This document shows, piece after piece, positions 6,881-14,280 of a stretch of 64,000 bases of DNA. How positions within the stretch are numbered: the stretch's first letter is position 1; each line of letters begins with the position of its first letter. The translations under genes and the position numbers were made by a program. The stretch lies in contig JAFLEE010000002.1 in assembly GCA_017302015.1 (NCBI GenBank), forward strand, positions 4,301-68,300, read 5' to 3'. Below the pieces are notes generated by a model, which was given only the letters and a program-made list of their open reading frames with translations, had not been told where the DNA came from and made no database searches. This DNA comes from Spirochaetota bacterium (GTDB lineage: Bacteria; Spirochaetota; UBA12135; COTS27; JAFLEE01).

Positions 6881-8595
6881 CCGCCGCGCTCGTTATCGGC
6901 CTCTGCGTCCTCTTATTCCTGGGCCTCCCGCTCTACATCGCCCTCTTCGGCATCAGCGCGGCGCTCTTCGCCTCCACCGACCATATGTCCCTCTGGTCCA
7001 CCACGATCAGCTTCCAGAAGCTCCAGGGCCAGGAATTCCTCTCCGCCATCCCGCTCTTCACCTTCGCCGGTTACCTGATGTCCCGGGGGAGCAGCCCCAC
7101 GCGCGTGGTGAACCTGTTCCGGGCCGCCTTCTCGTTCCTGCGCGGCGCCGACGCCGGCATCGTCGTCGCGATCATGGCGCTCTTTACGGCCTTGGGGGGC
7201 GCGAGCCCCGTGGCCATCATCGCCCTCGGCGGCCTCATGCTCCCTCTGCTGACCGGGAGCGGAAAAACCGAGAAATTCTCCCTGGGTCTCATCACCTCCT
7301 CGGGGAGCATCGGCCTGCTGTTCGCCCCCTCGCTTCCGGTCATCGTCTACGCGATCATCGCCAGCCAGAACCAGACCAACGTCGAGATCAACACCCTCTT
7401 CCGGGCCGCGCTGCTCCCCTCCTTCATCCTCATCGCCGTGATCGTGCTGTTCGCCACCCTCCAGAAGAACCGGCCCGATGCCCGGCCCCACGAGGCCTTC
7501 TCGTTCGCGCGCCTCGCCCGCGCTCTCTGGGGCGCCCGCTGGGAGTTGCCCATCCCCTTCATCGTCTACGGGGGCATCTACTCGGGGCTCATCACCGTGC
7601 TCGAAGCGGCCGCCATCACCGCCGCCTACGTCTTCCTCATGGAGTTCGTGTTCTACCACGAACTGAAGTTGCGCAAGGATTTCGTGCCCATTACGGTCGA
7701 GAGCATGAAACTCGCCGGCAGCATCTTCATCATCATGGCGACGGCCCTCATCCTCTCGAATTTCCTCATCCGCCAGGAGATCCCCGAGAAACTCTTCCAG
7801 GCCATCCACCCGATCATCAAGAGCCCGTACGGGTTCTTGCTCGTGGTGAACATCCTCTTGATCGTGGCCGGGTCGCTCCTCGAGATCTACAGCGCCATCC
7901 TCATCATGCTCCCCATCCTCCTCCCCATCGTCACGGAATACGGCATCAATCCCTACCATTTCGCCATCGTGTTCCTGGTCAACATGGAGATCGGCTACCT
8001 GGCGCCCCCGGTGGGGATCAACCTGTTCATCTCGAGTTTCCGTTTCAAGAAGCCCATCACCATGATCTACGGGGCGACCTGGCCCTTCCTGGTGCTCATG
8101 GGCTCCGTGCTGCTGCTCCTCACCTACGTGCCGGCGCTCTCCACCGTGGGCTTGCCGAAGGCGGCCAAGAGCATCCCCGCGAGCGTCGAAACAGGCGCGA
8201 GTTCCCCGGGCAAATCCCAGGGGAATGGCCCGGCCATCGCCCCGGCGGCCCCGGTCCAGTGGCGGGGGTTTCCGGATCGGATCGTCGGGATGAAGGCGGT
8301 CGCCACTTCGGCGGAGGTGCACCTCCAATTCAAGGCCCCCGGCCTCGACGGGGGCAAAGGACGGGCGACCCGCTACGAAGTGAAATACATGGATTCCCCC
8401 ATCGAGAAGCAGGATGATTTCGAATTCGCCAACGAGTTCGAGTGCAAGAACCCTCCCCTGGCGGCGGGCGAGCCGGAAGACTTCCCTCTCTCAGGACTCG
8501 AGCCGGGGAGGACCTGGTGGCTCGGCATCCGTGCCCTCGACCAGAACGGAAGAGCGGGGCTCTGGTCCGACGTGCTTAAATTCAGCACGCCCTGA
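6877..8595 (+). CDS. dctM: TRAP transporter large permease with C-terminal FN3-like domain
   Basis: A 572-residue protein. Residues 1 to about 425 are an ordinary DctM (TFAGYLMSRGS, GGASPVAIIALGGLMLPLL, GLLFAPSLPVIVYAI, NMEIGYLAPPVGINLFISS). The family normally ends near 425-430. Here a Ala/Pro/Gly-rich linker (about 427-465) leads to a fibronectin type III-like domain (about 470-570) with RYEVKYMDSP, PLSGLEPGRTWWLGIRALDQNGRAGLWSD and a final KFSTP strand. A domain after the last helix of the transport core would lie outside the membrane, possibly contacting DctP or the wall; side and role are inference. Function of the core: solute translocation by the ion-driven transporter. Confidence 0.93.
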   Translation: MTAALVIGLCVLLFLGLPLYIALFGISAALFASTDHMSLWSTTISFQKLQGQEFLSAIPLFTFAGYLMSRGSSPTRVVNLFRAAFSFLRGADAGIVVAIMALFTALGGASPVAIIALGGLMLPLLTGSGKTEKFSLGLITSSGSIGLLFAPSLPVIVYAIIASQNQTNVEINTLFRAALLPSFILIAVIVLFATLQKNRPDARPHEAFSFARLARALWGARWELPIPFIVYGGIYSGLITVLEAAAITAAYVFLMEFVFYHELKLRKDFVPITVESMKLAGSIFIIMATALILSNFLIRQEIPEKLFQAIHPIIKSPYGFLLVVNILLIVAGSLLEIYSAILIMLPILLPIVTEYGINPYHFAIVFLVNMEIGYLAPPVGINLFISSFRFKKPITMIYGATWPFLVLMGSVLLLLTYVPALSTVGLPKAAKSIPASVETGASSPGKSQGNGPAIAPAAPVQWRGFPDRIVGMKAVATSAEVHLQFKAPGLDGGKGRATRYEVKYMDSPIEKQDDFEFANEFECKNPPLAAGEPEDFPLSGLEPGRTWWLGIRALDQNGRAGLWSDVLKFSTP

Positions 8596-8711
8596 CCTTC
8601 GGTTTCGCCCCAGGATCCCGGTTCGATCGCGGCGCGCTGCGCCCAAAGGGGCTGTGGGTCCAGCGGTGCGCCCGATACCCGAGGCAGGCGCGGCTTCCTG
8701 AAAAAAGACGA

Positions 8712-8739
8712 TTTTCCGGGAAAACTCGCATCGTATAAT
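8712..8739 (+). promoter_or_regulatory. leuCD promoter with operator-like palindrome
   Basis: TATAAT at 8734-8739 is the best -10 box upstream of leuC; no consensus -35 is present at the matching distance. Instead a 13-nt perfect inverted repeat, TTTTCCGGGAAAA, occupies 8712-8724, where a -35 element or activator site would lie. A regulator binding here would plausibly control the leu operon. Confidence 0.5.
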
Positions 8740-8749
8740 TGGGATCCTG

Positions 8750-8800
8750 GGCCGTACGGCCGGGAAATCCCCCTTTTTCGTATTTTAGGCCCACGGGCCT
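8750..8800 (+). promoter_or_regulatory. Palindromes in the leuC leader
   Basis: Between the -10 box and leuC lie GGCCGTACGGCC (8750-8761, perfect palindrome) and AGGCCC-AC-GGGCCT (8787-8800). Both fall in the transcribed leader of about 95 nt and could form hairpins. No run of leucine codons or classic attenuator was recognised. Confidence 0.35.
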
Positions 8801-8842
8801 GAGGGCGATTTTCCGCGCGTGGCCGACCCGATGAGGCTTGAA

Positions 8843-10234
8843 ATGGGCAAGACGCGTTACCAAAAAATCGAAGAAAGCAACCAGGTGGAACTCGAGGGCG
8901 GAAAAAGGGCATTGGCCGTCGGACTGCACATCGTGCACGAGGTGACCAGCGCCCAGGCATTCGCCGCCCTGAAGAAGATGGGGCTTCGGGTGAAGAATCC
9001 CGGGCAGACCTTCGCGGTCACCGACCACGTGGTGCATACGGGGGGCTCCTCCGCCCCCAACGATCTGATGGATGAGGCCCTGGTGAAGACCCTCGAGGAC
9101 CATTGCCGCGAGTTCGGGATCACCCTCTATGGCCAGCATAACGGCAAGCAGGGCGTCTGCCACGTGGTGGCCCCCGAAGTCGGGTTGACCCGGCCGAACT
9201 CCACGGTCTTCTGCGGGGACAGCCACACCTCCACCCACGGCGCCTTCGGGGCCATCGCCGCGGGCATCGGCACCTCCAATGTGCGCGATATCCTCGCCAC
9301 CGGGTGCCTGCTCAACCATGTCTCGCCGAAACAGATGAAGATCGAGGTCAACGGGAAATTGGCCCCTTGGCTCTCGGCGAAAGACCTCATCCTCTACGTC
9401 CTCTCCCGCATCGGCAACGAATGGGCCACGGGCGGGGCGGTGTTCTTCACCGGGGAGGCGATCCGCGCCCTCTCCATGGAAGGGCGCATGACGGTGTGCA
9501 ATATGACCATCGAGATGGGCGGGCGCTTCGGCTATTGCGACGTGGACGAGACGACGCTGGCCTGGTTCTCGAAGGACCGCGATTTCTGGCGCGCCTCCGA
9601 GTTGACCGAGGCGCGCCGGCGCGAATGGCTGTCGTTCAATACCGACGCCGACGCCGTCTTCGACAAGGCGGTGGTCTTCGATGCATCCGAGATCCGCCAG
9701 ATGGTTTCTTTCGGCCTCACGCTCAACGAGATTGCCCCGGTCGACGGGCGCACCTCGCGGATCGCCGATGTGGTCGAATCGCGGCGGCACCTGGAGGTGG
9801 CGGAAGGCACGGCCATCGATGCCATCCCCATCGAGCACGCGTTCCTCGGTTCGTGCACCAACGGGCGCCTGGGCGATTTCCAGGCGGCCGCGCGCGTGGT
9901 GCGCCTCCACGGGGGGCGCATCAAGGTGAAGAGCGCCCTGGCCGTGCCCGGGAGCATCGAGGTCAAGCGGGCGTGCGAGGCGCTCGGCCTCCATACCATC
10001 CTCATCCAGGCCGGCTGGGAATGGCGGGAACCCGGTTGCAGCAGTTGCCTCGCCATGAACCCGGATAAGTTCGAGGGCCGCGTGGCCTCCTCCACCAACC
10101 GCAATTTCCCCGGCCGGCAGGGGCCCCAGAGCCGCACCTTCCTCATGAGCCCCGAGTCGGTGGCCCTCTCGGCCATGGAAGGGCACGCCGCGGACCTCAA
10201 GGCGTTCTACGCCAAGCACGGGGAGCCCGTCTAG
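8843..10234 (+). CDS. leuC: 3-isopropylmalate dehydratase, large subunit
   Basis: A 463-residue aconitase-family enzyme that isomerises 2- to 3-isopropylmalate in leucine synthesis. The [4Fe-4S] ligands are visible in FLGSCTNGR and in EPGCSSCLAMNPDK, and the nearby GDSHTSTHGAFGA motif is canonical. I choose ATG 8843 because GAGG sits 6 nt upstream; GTG 8819 and ATG 8831 lack a ribosome site. Length fits bacterial LeuC (about 465). leuD follows after 9 nt. Aconitase relatives share the fold, but the pairing with leuD and overall length support LeuC. Confidence 0.92.
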   Translation: MGKTRYQKIEESNQVELEGGKRALAVGLHIVHEVTSAQAFAALKKMGLRVKNPGQTFAVTDHVVHTGGSSAPNDLMDEALVKTLEDHCREFGITLYGQHNGKQGVCHVVAPEVGLTRPNSTVFCGDSHTSTHGAFGAIAAGIGTSNVRDILATGCLLNHVSPKQMKIEVNGKLAPWLSAKDLILYVLSRIGNEWATGGAVFFTGEAIRALSMEGRMTVCNMTIEMGGRFGYCDVDETTLAWFSKDRDFWRASELTEARRREWLSFNTDADAVFDKAVVFDASEIRQMVSFGLTLNEIAPVDGRTSRIADVVESRRHLEVAEGTAIDAIPIEHAFLGSCTNGRLGDFQAAARVVRLHGGRIKVKSALAVPGSIEVKRACEALGLHTILIQAGWEWREPGCSSCLAMNPDKFEGRVASSTNRNFPGRQGPQSRTFLMSPESVALSAMEGHAADLKAFYAKHGEPV

Positions 10235-10243
10235 GAGCCCGCC

Positions 10244-10951
10244 ATGAAAATCACCGGAATCGTCGTCCCCTTCCTCCAGCCGAACACCGACACGGATGTG
10301 ATCATCCCCGCGCGCTTCCTCAAGCGCACCGCCCTCGACGGCTTCGAGCCCTTCGCGTTCTTCGAGAAGCGCTACCTGCCGAGCACCGTGTGCGAACCGA
10401 GCCTCGCCTCGCGGGATTACGTCTTCACCCGCCGCGACCCGGATCCGGAGAGCCCCTTTAACCACCCGGCCGCCGCGGGGGCCACGTTCCTCCTGACCTG
10501 GAACAATTTCGGCTGCGGCAGTTCCCGCGAGCACGCCGTCTACGCCCTGCGCAATTACCGCGTCATCATCGGGGGGGCGCCGGCCGGGAAGACCGCCTTC
10601 GCCGACATTTTCCGCGACAATTGCCGACAAAACCTCATCTGGACCCCCGTCCTCTCCGAAGCGGACCACGGGCGGCTGGCGGCCTGGGCGTCCGAAGCCA
10701 TGGCCAAGGGCCCGGCGCGCTTGACGCTCGATTCGGAGACCGCGAGATTATCGACCGGGGACGGCGCCCTCGACCTCCCCTGCTCGATCCCGCCGCACCA
10801 CGTGTCCTATATCCACGCGGGAAAAGACCCTTTCGAAACGGCGAAGGAGCAGGTGGCTTCCCACGGGAAGCGGATCGACGCCTGGTTCCGGGAGCACCCG
10901 GCATTCTACGAAAGCGCCCCCGACGCGCTGGCCAAAGCCCGAGAGGGATGA
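10244..10951 (+). CDS. leuD: 3-isopropylmalate dehydratase, small subunit
   Basis: A 235-residue swivelling domain partner of LeuC. Typical segments: NTDTDVIIPARFLKRT near the N-terminus, LLTWNNFGCGSSREHAVYALRNY in the middle, and a C-terminal PPHHVSYIHAGKDPFE region. The length is somewhat above the usual about 200 residues because of the C-terminal tail (EQVASHGKRIDAWFREHPAF). A GGAG Shine-Dalgarno precedes ATG 10244, 9 nt after leuC, so both are co-translated from one mRNA. No leuA or leuB is in the window. Confidence 0.93.
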   Translation: MKITGIVVPFLQPNTDTDVIIPARFLKRTALDGFEPFAFFEKRYLPSTVCEPSLASRDYVFTRRDPDPESPFNHPAAAGATFLLTWNNFGCGSSREHAVYALRNYRVIIGGAPAGKTAFADIFRDNCRQNLIWTPVLSEADHGRLAAWASEAMAKGPARLTLDSETARLSTGDGALDLPCSIPPHHVSYIHAGKDPFETAKEQVASHGKRIDAWFREHPAFYESAPDALAKAREG

Positions 10952-10957
10952 GGCGCC

Positions 10958-12178
10958 ATGGAAGAATCCAAGAACGTCATCACCAACCACCTGATCATCA
11001 AGAACATCCTCCTCGACATCAAGGACCGCAACCAGCTCATGACGCTGCGGGTCCGCGACCACGAGATCCGGGGGACCTTCTCGGCGTTGGATCCGGTGAT
11101 GGACGGTCTTAAGATCGTGCTCGACCGTAAGGTCGAGCACCGGCCGAACGAGAAGATCCAGGCCGAGTTCGTCTACAAGAAGGACTTCTACACGTTCGAG
11201 TGCGAGCTCGCGCGCACCATCGGATCCTCCGCCTACCTCGGGTTCCCGAAGAAGATGACCTACCATCCCAACCGGGGTTCCAAGCGCCTCCAGGTGCTCG
11301 ACAAGAAGATCCTCGTGCGCATCCAGTTCCTCGGCGCGGCGCGGGCCCGCGCCTTCCGCAAGGACGTGCGCATCGAGCCGAGCGAACTCGACCGGGTCCA
11401 CCACGAACTCAACCAGGACGTGCCGGATCTCGCCGAGATGGGCAAGCATATCGCCTCCTACCTGCACCGCCTGGGGGACCGGGTGGACCTGAAACTCGGG
11501 AAGATCGCGAAGCTCTTCAAGCCGGCCGAGGCGCTCTTCCAGGGGTCGCGGGCCCTGTTCATGCCCGATTCCCAGCAGATCGATTCTTTCCTGCGGGCGC
11601 GGCCCGATGTCTTCATCGCCGGGCAATTCCCCGATTACCTCCTCGCCGAGCACGGCGGCATCCAGGAGGCGGATGCCCTGGCTTGGATGGAGGAGTACAA
11701 GGCGAGGAAGATCACCTCGGAGATCTTCGCCCCCGTGACCGTCATGGGGAGCGTCATCGGCTTCCTCTATTGCGGCTCCTCCATCGCCACCCCGCGGAAG
11801 ATCTCCCCCAATGACGTGCTCTCGGTGCTCGCCCTCGCCGACGCGCTCTCGGAAGCGGTGGTGAAGCGCAACATCAACAGCAAGAACGACAAGGAGATCT
11901 ACCATATCCAGCTCGCCGACATCAGCGAGGGCGGGATGCAGATCCTCGTCAACGACCCCATCCTGAACAAGATCCTCGGGGTCGCCAACCAGCTCATGGT
12001 GAGCCTGCAGTTCTTCGACAAATGGATCAAGACCTACGGGGAAATCGTGCGCGTGCGGCCGGCCGAGGGCGGCGGCGAGACGGGGCTCTTCTCGATCATG
12101 TTCCACCCCGACGATATCCCCTCCTCCGACCGCATCCAACTCAAGCGGGTCATCAATTACTTCGAGGCCAACGCCTGA
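10958..12178 (+). CDS. PilZ-like / DUF1577-like protein
   Basis: A 406-residue cytoplasmic protein. Residues about 1-130 look like a YcgR-type N-terminal beta domain (LRVRDHEIRGTFSALDPVMDGLKIVLD, EFVYKKDFYTFECEL). The middle has helices and a GAF-like stretch (ITSEIFAPVTVMGSVIGFLYCGSS). The C-terminal about 100 residues carry a PilZ-type DISEGGMQILV segment, but no clear RxxxR cyclic-di-GMP motif precedes it. From memory the overall layout resembles DUF1577, a family described from Leptospira. It starts 6 nt after leuD and is followed after 5 nt by a STAS gene, so the three processes share a transcript; a signalling role is inference. Confidence 0.7.
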   Translation: MEESKNVITNHLIIKNILLDIKDRNQLMTLRVRDHEIRGTFSALDPVMDGLKIVLDRKVEHRPNEKIQAEFVYKKDFYTFECELARTIGSSAYLGFPKKMTYHPNRGSKRLQVLDKKILVRIQFLGAARARAFRKDVRIEPSELDRVHHELNQDVPDLAEMGKHIASYLHRLGDRVDLKLGKIAKLFKPAEALFQGSRALFMPDSQQIDSFLRARPDVFIAGQFPDYLLAEHGGIQEADALAWMEEYKARKITSEIFAPVTVMGSVIGFLYCGSSIATPRKISPNDVLSVLALADALSEAVVKRNINSKNDKEIYHIQLADISEGGMQILVNDPILNKILGVANQLMVSLQFFDKWIKTYGEIVRVRPAEGGGETGLFSIMFHPDDIPSSDRIQLKRVINYFEANA

Positions 12179-12183
12179 TCCCC

Positions 12184-12525
12184 ATGAAGAACAATTACCG
12201 CATCGAAACCTCCGGCATGCTCGCCGTCATCACGCCGCTGGCCGATTTCACCGTCTTCTTCACACGCGAGATCGCCGAGGACCTGGACCGCCTGGAGAGC
12301 GAGGGCATCCGATACGTCCTCTTCCATCTCGCCCACGTGAATTGGATGGACTCCCTGGGCACCGGCTGCCTCCTCAAGGCCGCCGCGATCGCCGAAAAGC
12401 ACGGCAAGAAGGCCACGCTGGTCCTCGCCGGGGAAAAGGTCCGCTTTTCGCTCCGGCAATTGGGGCTCGAGGATCGGTTCCTCTACGCGACGAGCGTCGA
12501 GCGGGGCCGGGACCACTATCTCTGA
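12184..12525 (+). CDS. STAS domain protein (anti-sigma factor antagonist-like)
   Basis: A 113-residue protein that is a single STAS domain: short N-terminal strands, then YVLFHLAHVNWMDSLGTGCLLKAAAIAEKHGKKATLVLAG. The Asp-Ser pair in MDSLGTG corresponds to the phosphorylatable serine of SpoIIAA-type antagonists. The ATG at 12184 follows the previous stop by 5 nt. No partner kinase or sigma factor is adjacent; the link to the upstream PilZ-like gene suggests a shared signalling role (inference). Confidence 0.85.
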   Translation: MKNNYRIETSGMLAVITPLADFTVFFTREIAEDLDRLESEGIRYVLFHLAHVNWMDSLGTGCLLKAAAIAEKHGKKATLVLAGEKVRFSLRQLGLEDRFLYATSVERGRDHYL

Positions 12526-13121
12526 GTTTCCCCGCCGGCCCTCAAGGCGATCCGGAAGAATCATTCCCGCGGGGCGCCGCGCGAGTTCATCGAGGGCAGG
12601 TTCCGGGGGATCCGCAGGCAGAAGAGGGTCGGTCCTCTAGATGGAGGGCGATGATCCTTCCTTGCCATAGGGCTGGCCAAAGAAGGGCTCCGTCTCCGAA
12701 CGAGCGAGCCTCGGGAGTCCGTGCCTCTGATGTCGGCGAGCGGCCACCGGGGGGGGGCGCTCGACGGCGTACGTCGCGTCTGATTTTCAATTTCCTAGGT
12801 GCCGAGAGATCGCCTCCAGGCGAAGGGTGCCCTCTCTTTCAAAAGAAACCTGGGGTCCCCGCGGTTCGCATCGATCGGTCAGCGTCGAGAGGACCGCGCG
12901 GAAGGCCCCGTAGCCGCGCGGGCGCGTTCGTGGCGGTTCTTTACGCCAATTGATTGATGTTTCAAATGCGCTTCACGTGGACGACGGGAAGAACATCGTC
13001 GCGAGGACGTTTTCTTTATGCGCATCCCACGCCGCAATCAACGTGCGATCGTCGGAACATGCGCGGGGAAGCGTATGGAAATCGGATCATCGGAATGATG
13101 TGGAAGGATCGAAAAATGGAT
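12526..13121. other. About 600 nt without a recognised gene
   Basis: Neither strand shows a convincing reading frame, ribosome site or known RNA family. I looked for tmRNA, RNase P, SRP and common riboswitch signatures and saw none. The second half is visibly less GC-rich than the neighbouring genes. A hairpin plus T-tract lies just downstream (13122-13167), so an unrecognised non-coding transcript could end there. Confidence 0.5.
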
Positions 13122-13167
13122 TCCGGGAGGTCAAAAAGCTCCGGAGCACGTTTTTCACTTTTTTTCC
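13122..13167 (+). terminator. Imperfect hairpin with T-tracts
   Basis: TCCGGGAG (from 13122) pairs with CTCCGGA (from 13139) with one bulge, and is followed by TTTTT and TTTTTTT tracts. It resembles an intrinsic terminator and would insulate the promoter at 13176 from upstream transcription. Confidence 0.45.
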
Positions 13168-13175
13168 ATGTACCC

Positions 13176-13204
13176 TTGGCAAGAGAATTCACAGATCCTA
13201 TAAT
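13176..13204 (+). promoter_or_regulatory. Near-consensus sigma70 promoter for the Lys/Ala microprotein
   Basis: TTGGCA (13176-13181), a 17-nt spacer and TATAAT (13199-13204) form one of the strongest promoters in the window. The expected start is near 13211, giving a leader of about 58 nt before the ATG at 13269. Confidence 0.75.
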
Positions 13205-13268
13205 TAAGCAACTTTAACGGGTTCCGTTCGCGGGGCACGTTAAAAATTTACGGGGAGAGAGGGACACC

Positions 13269-13316
13269 ATGGCCAAAAAAGCCAAGAAGAAAGCCAAGAA
13301 AAAAGCCAAGAAGTAA
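13269..13316 (+). CDS. 15-residue Lys/Ala microprotein
   Basis: ATG at 13269 opens MAKKAKKKAKKKAKK followed by TAA. It has a purine-rich ribosome site (GGGGAGAGAGGGACACC) and a near-consensus promoter 65 nt upstream. The product is ten lysines and four alanines after Met, in an AKKK repeat like the tails of histone H1-like or HU-like DNA-binding proteins. It could bind DNA, RNA or acidic surfaces, or be the leftover of a longer histone-like gene. Against the latter, promoter, ribosome site and stop are all clean. An AACCC-GCTA-GGGTT hairpin directly follows the stop. Confidence 0.55.
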   Translation: MAKKAKKKAKKKAKK

Positions 13317-13592
13317 AACCCGCTAGGGTTCCTTCTCGGACGTTGGCGTGTCGAACGTGAGCGCAAGCTCCCGTTGCGGCGACGCCAGTTTCGAAACGGA
13401 AACACCCAGCAGCCGGGCCGAGCGTGCGAGCGCTTCGCTCCTTGTGAGCAGGTTCGACGCGATCCGGTTAAGGTCCTCTGCTCTGCACTGGATCTCCGGA
13501 ACGTTCCGGCTGCGGGTGTTTACCGTAAACTCTCCTTGTTAGTTTTTCTTGTCACGGTTCGCCCGCCTGTTTCCAGGTGTTTCAGGCGATCC
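13317..13592. other. Non-coding stretch with two perfect palindromes
   Basis: No supported gene. CCGGAACGTTCCGG (13496-13509) is a perfect 14-nt palindrome and GTTTAC-C-GTAAAC (13518-13530) is a perfect 13-nt inverted repeat only 8 nt further on. Both look like protein-binding operators, with a T-rich stretch (AGTTTTTCTTG) after them. Confidence 0.4.
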
Positions 13593-13676
13593 ATGATGAT
13601 TCATTTCCACTCCCACTCCCACTCCCACTCCCACTCCCACTCCCACTCCCACTCCCACGAAGCAGTCTTTGATTAA
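13593..13676 (+). CDS. Possible 27-residue His-Ser repeat peptide
   Basis: ATG at 13593 (or 13596) follows AGG with a 6-nt spacer and reads MMIHF, then eight His-Ser pairs, then HEAVFD and TAA. The reading frame coincides with the hexanucleotide repeat CACTCC, so it may be a chance ORF over a repeat. If expressed, the His run would bind Ni, Zn or Cu ions. No promoter was identified nearby. Confidence 0.3.
   Translation: MMIHFHSHSHSHSHSHSHSHSHEAVFD
13608..13658 (+). repeat. (CACTCC)8 hexanucleotide tandem repeat
   Basis: Eight uninterrupted copies of CACTCC followed by CAC. Copies are identical, which suggests recent slippage expansion. The hexamer period keeps the His-Ser frame intact whatever the copy number. 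Confidence 0.9.
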
Positions 13677-14161
13677 AGATCCTGTTCGTCTCGTACAGGT
13701 TTATCTTGCATTATCCGAGGATAGAGTCCGCATCGTGCCATCCGAAGCGAGTCCCCCGGGCAGGGCACTGACTTTTTTTGATGGTGGTTAGGATCCTTTC
13801 TCCGATTTCGCGCTGACGGCAAGCCGAGTGCATCCGCCCCAGACGTACTTCCCCGTTCGTCCCAAGCATCACGATCCCCGCCATGGAAAGGGCGAGACAC
13901 GCGACAGGGGATCGTCGGCCCGAAACGGCGGGAACAACGCTTCGTTCGCGTGAGCGCAAGCGGAAGAGGGGATCGCCATAGGCGATAGCGTCGCAGGACA
14001 CTCGGTTCCTGTCGTGAGGCCGGCAAAAACCGAAAACCTCGGGACGAAAGGGTCGTCGAGGCTTAGAATCGGGACCGATAATGGGCGCTGGAGTCGTAGA
14101 CGAACCTGACGGGCCGCGGCAAGTTCCGAATGGCATGGGGCGGCGGGTTCGAAAACCTGAA
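13677..14161. other. About 480 nt without a recognised gene
   Basis: Open frames on the minus strand here lack ribosome sites and recognisable domains, and the base composition is less skewed than in coding neighbours. Nothing identifiable was seen apart from the tRNA promoter at its right end. Confidence 0.5.
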
Positions 14162-14191
14162 ATTGAACCGGGGCGAAGCTTCATCGGATAA
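14162..14191 (+). promoter_or_regulatory. tRNA-Arg / hisB promoter
   Basis: TTGAAC (14162-14167), 18-nt spacer, GATAAT (14186-14191). The tRNA begins 9 nt after the -10 box, so transcription probably starts at or just before its first base and continues into hisB. Confidence 0.6.
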
Positions 14192-14199
14192 TGCGGGAT

Positions 14200-14274
<75 letters not shown>

Positions 14275-14280
14275 TTTCCC

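Noticed and set aside
8582-10669. 695-residue minus-strand ORF opposite leuC-leuD
   Set aside because: It is antisense to two well-conserved enzymes, has low-complexity composition and no recognisable motif.
12342-12953. 203-residue plus-strand ORF after the STAS gene
   Set aside because: It begins inside the STAS gene in another frame and continues into non-coding DNA with an Arg/Pro/Gly-rich translation.
12526-13121. tmRNA, RNase P or SRP RNA
   Set aside because: None of the diagnostic conserved cores of these RNAs was found on either strand by reading.
13608-13658. CRISPR array
   Set aside because: The units are 6-nt contiguous repeats without spacers, so this is a simple tandem repeat.
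13711-14184. 157-residue minus-strand ORF before tRNA-Arg
   Set aside because: Irregular Arg/Pro-rich sequence without ribosome site or recognisable family; the region looks non-coding.
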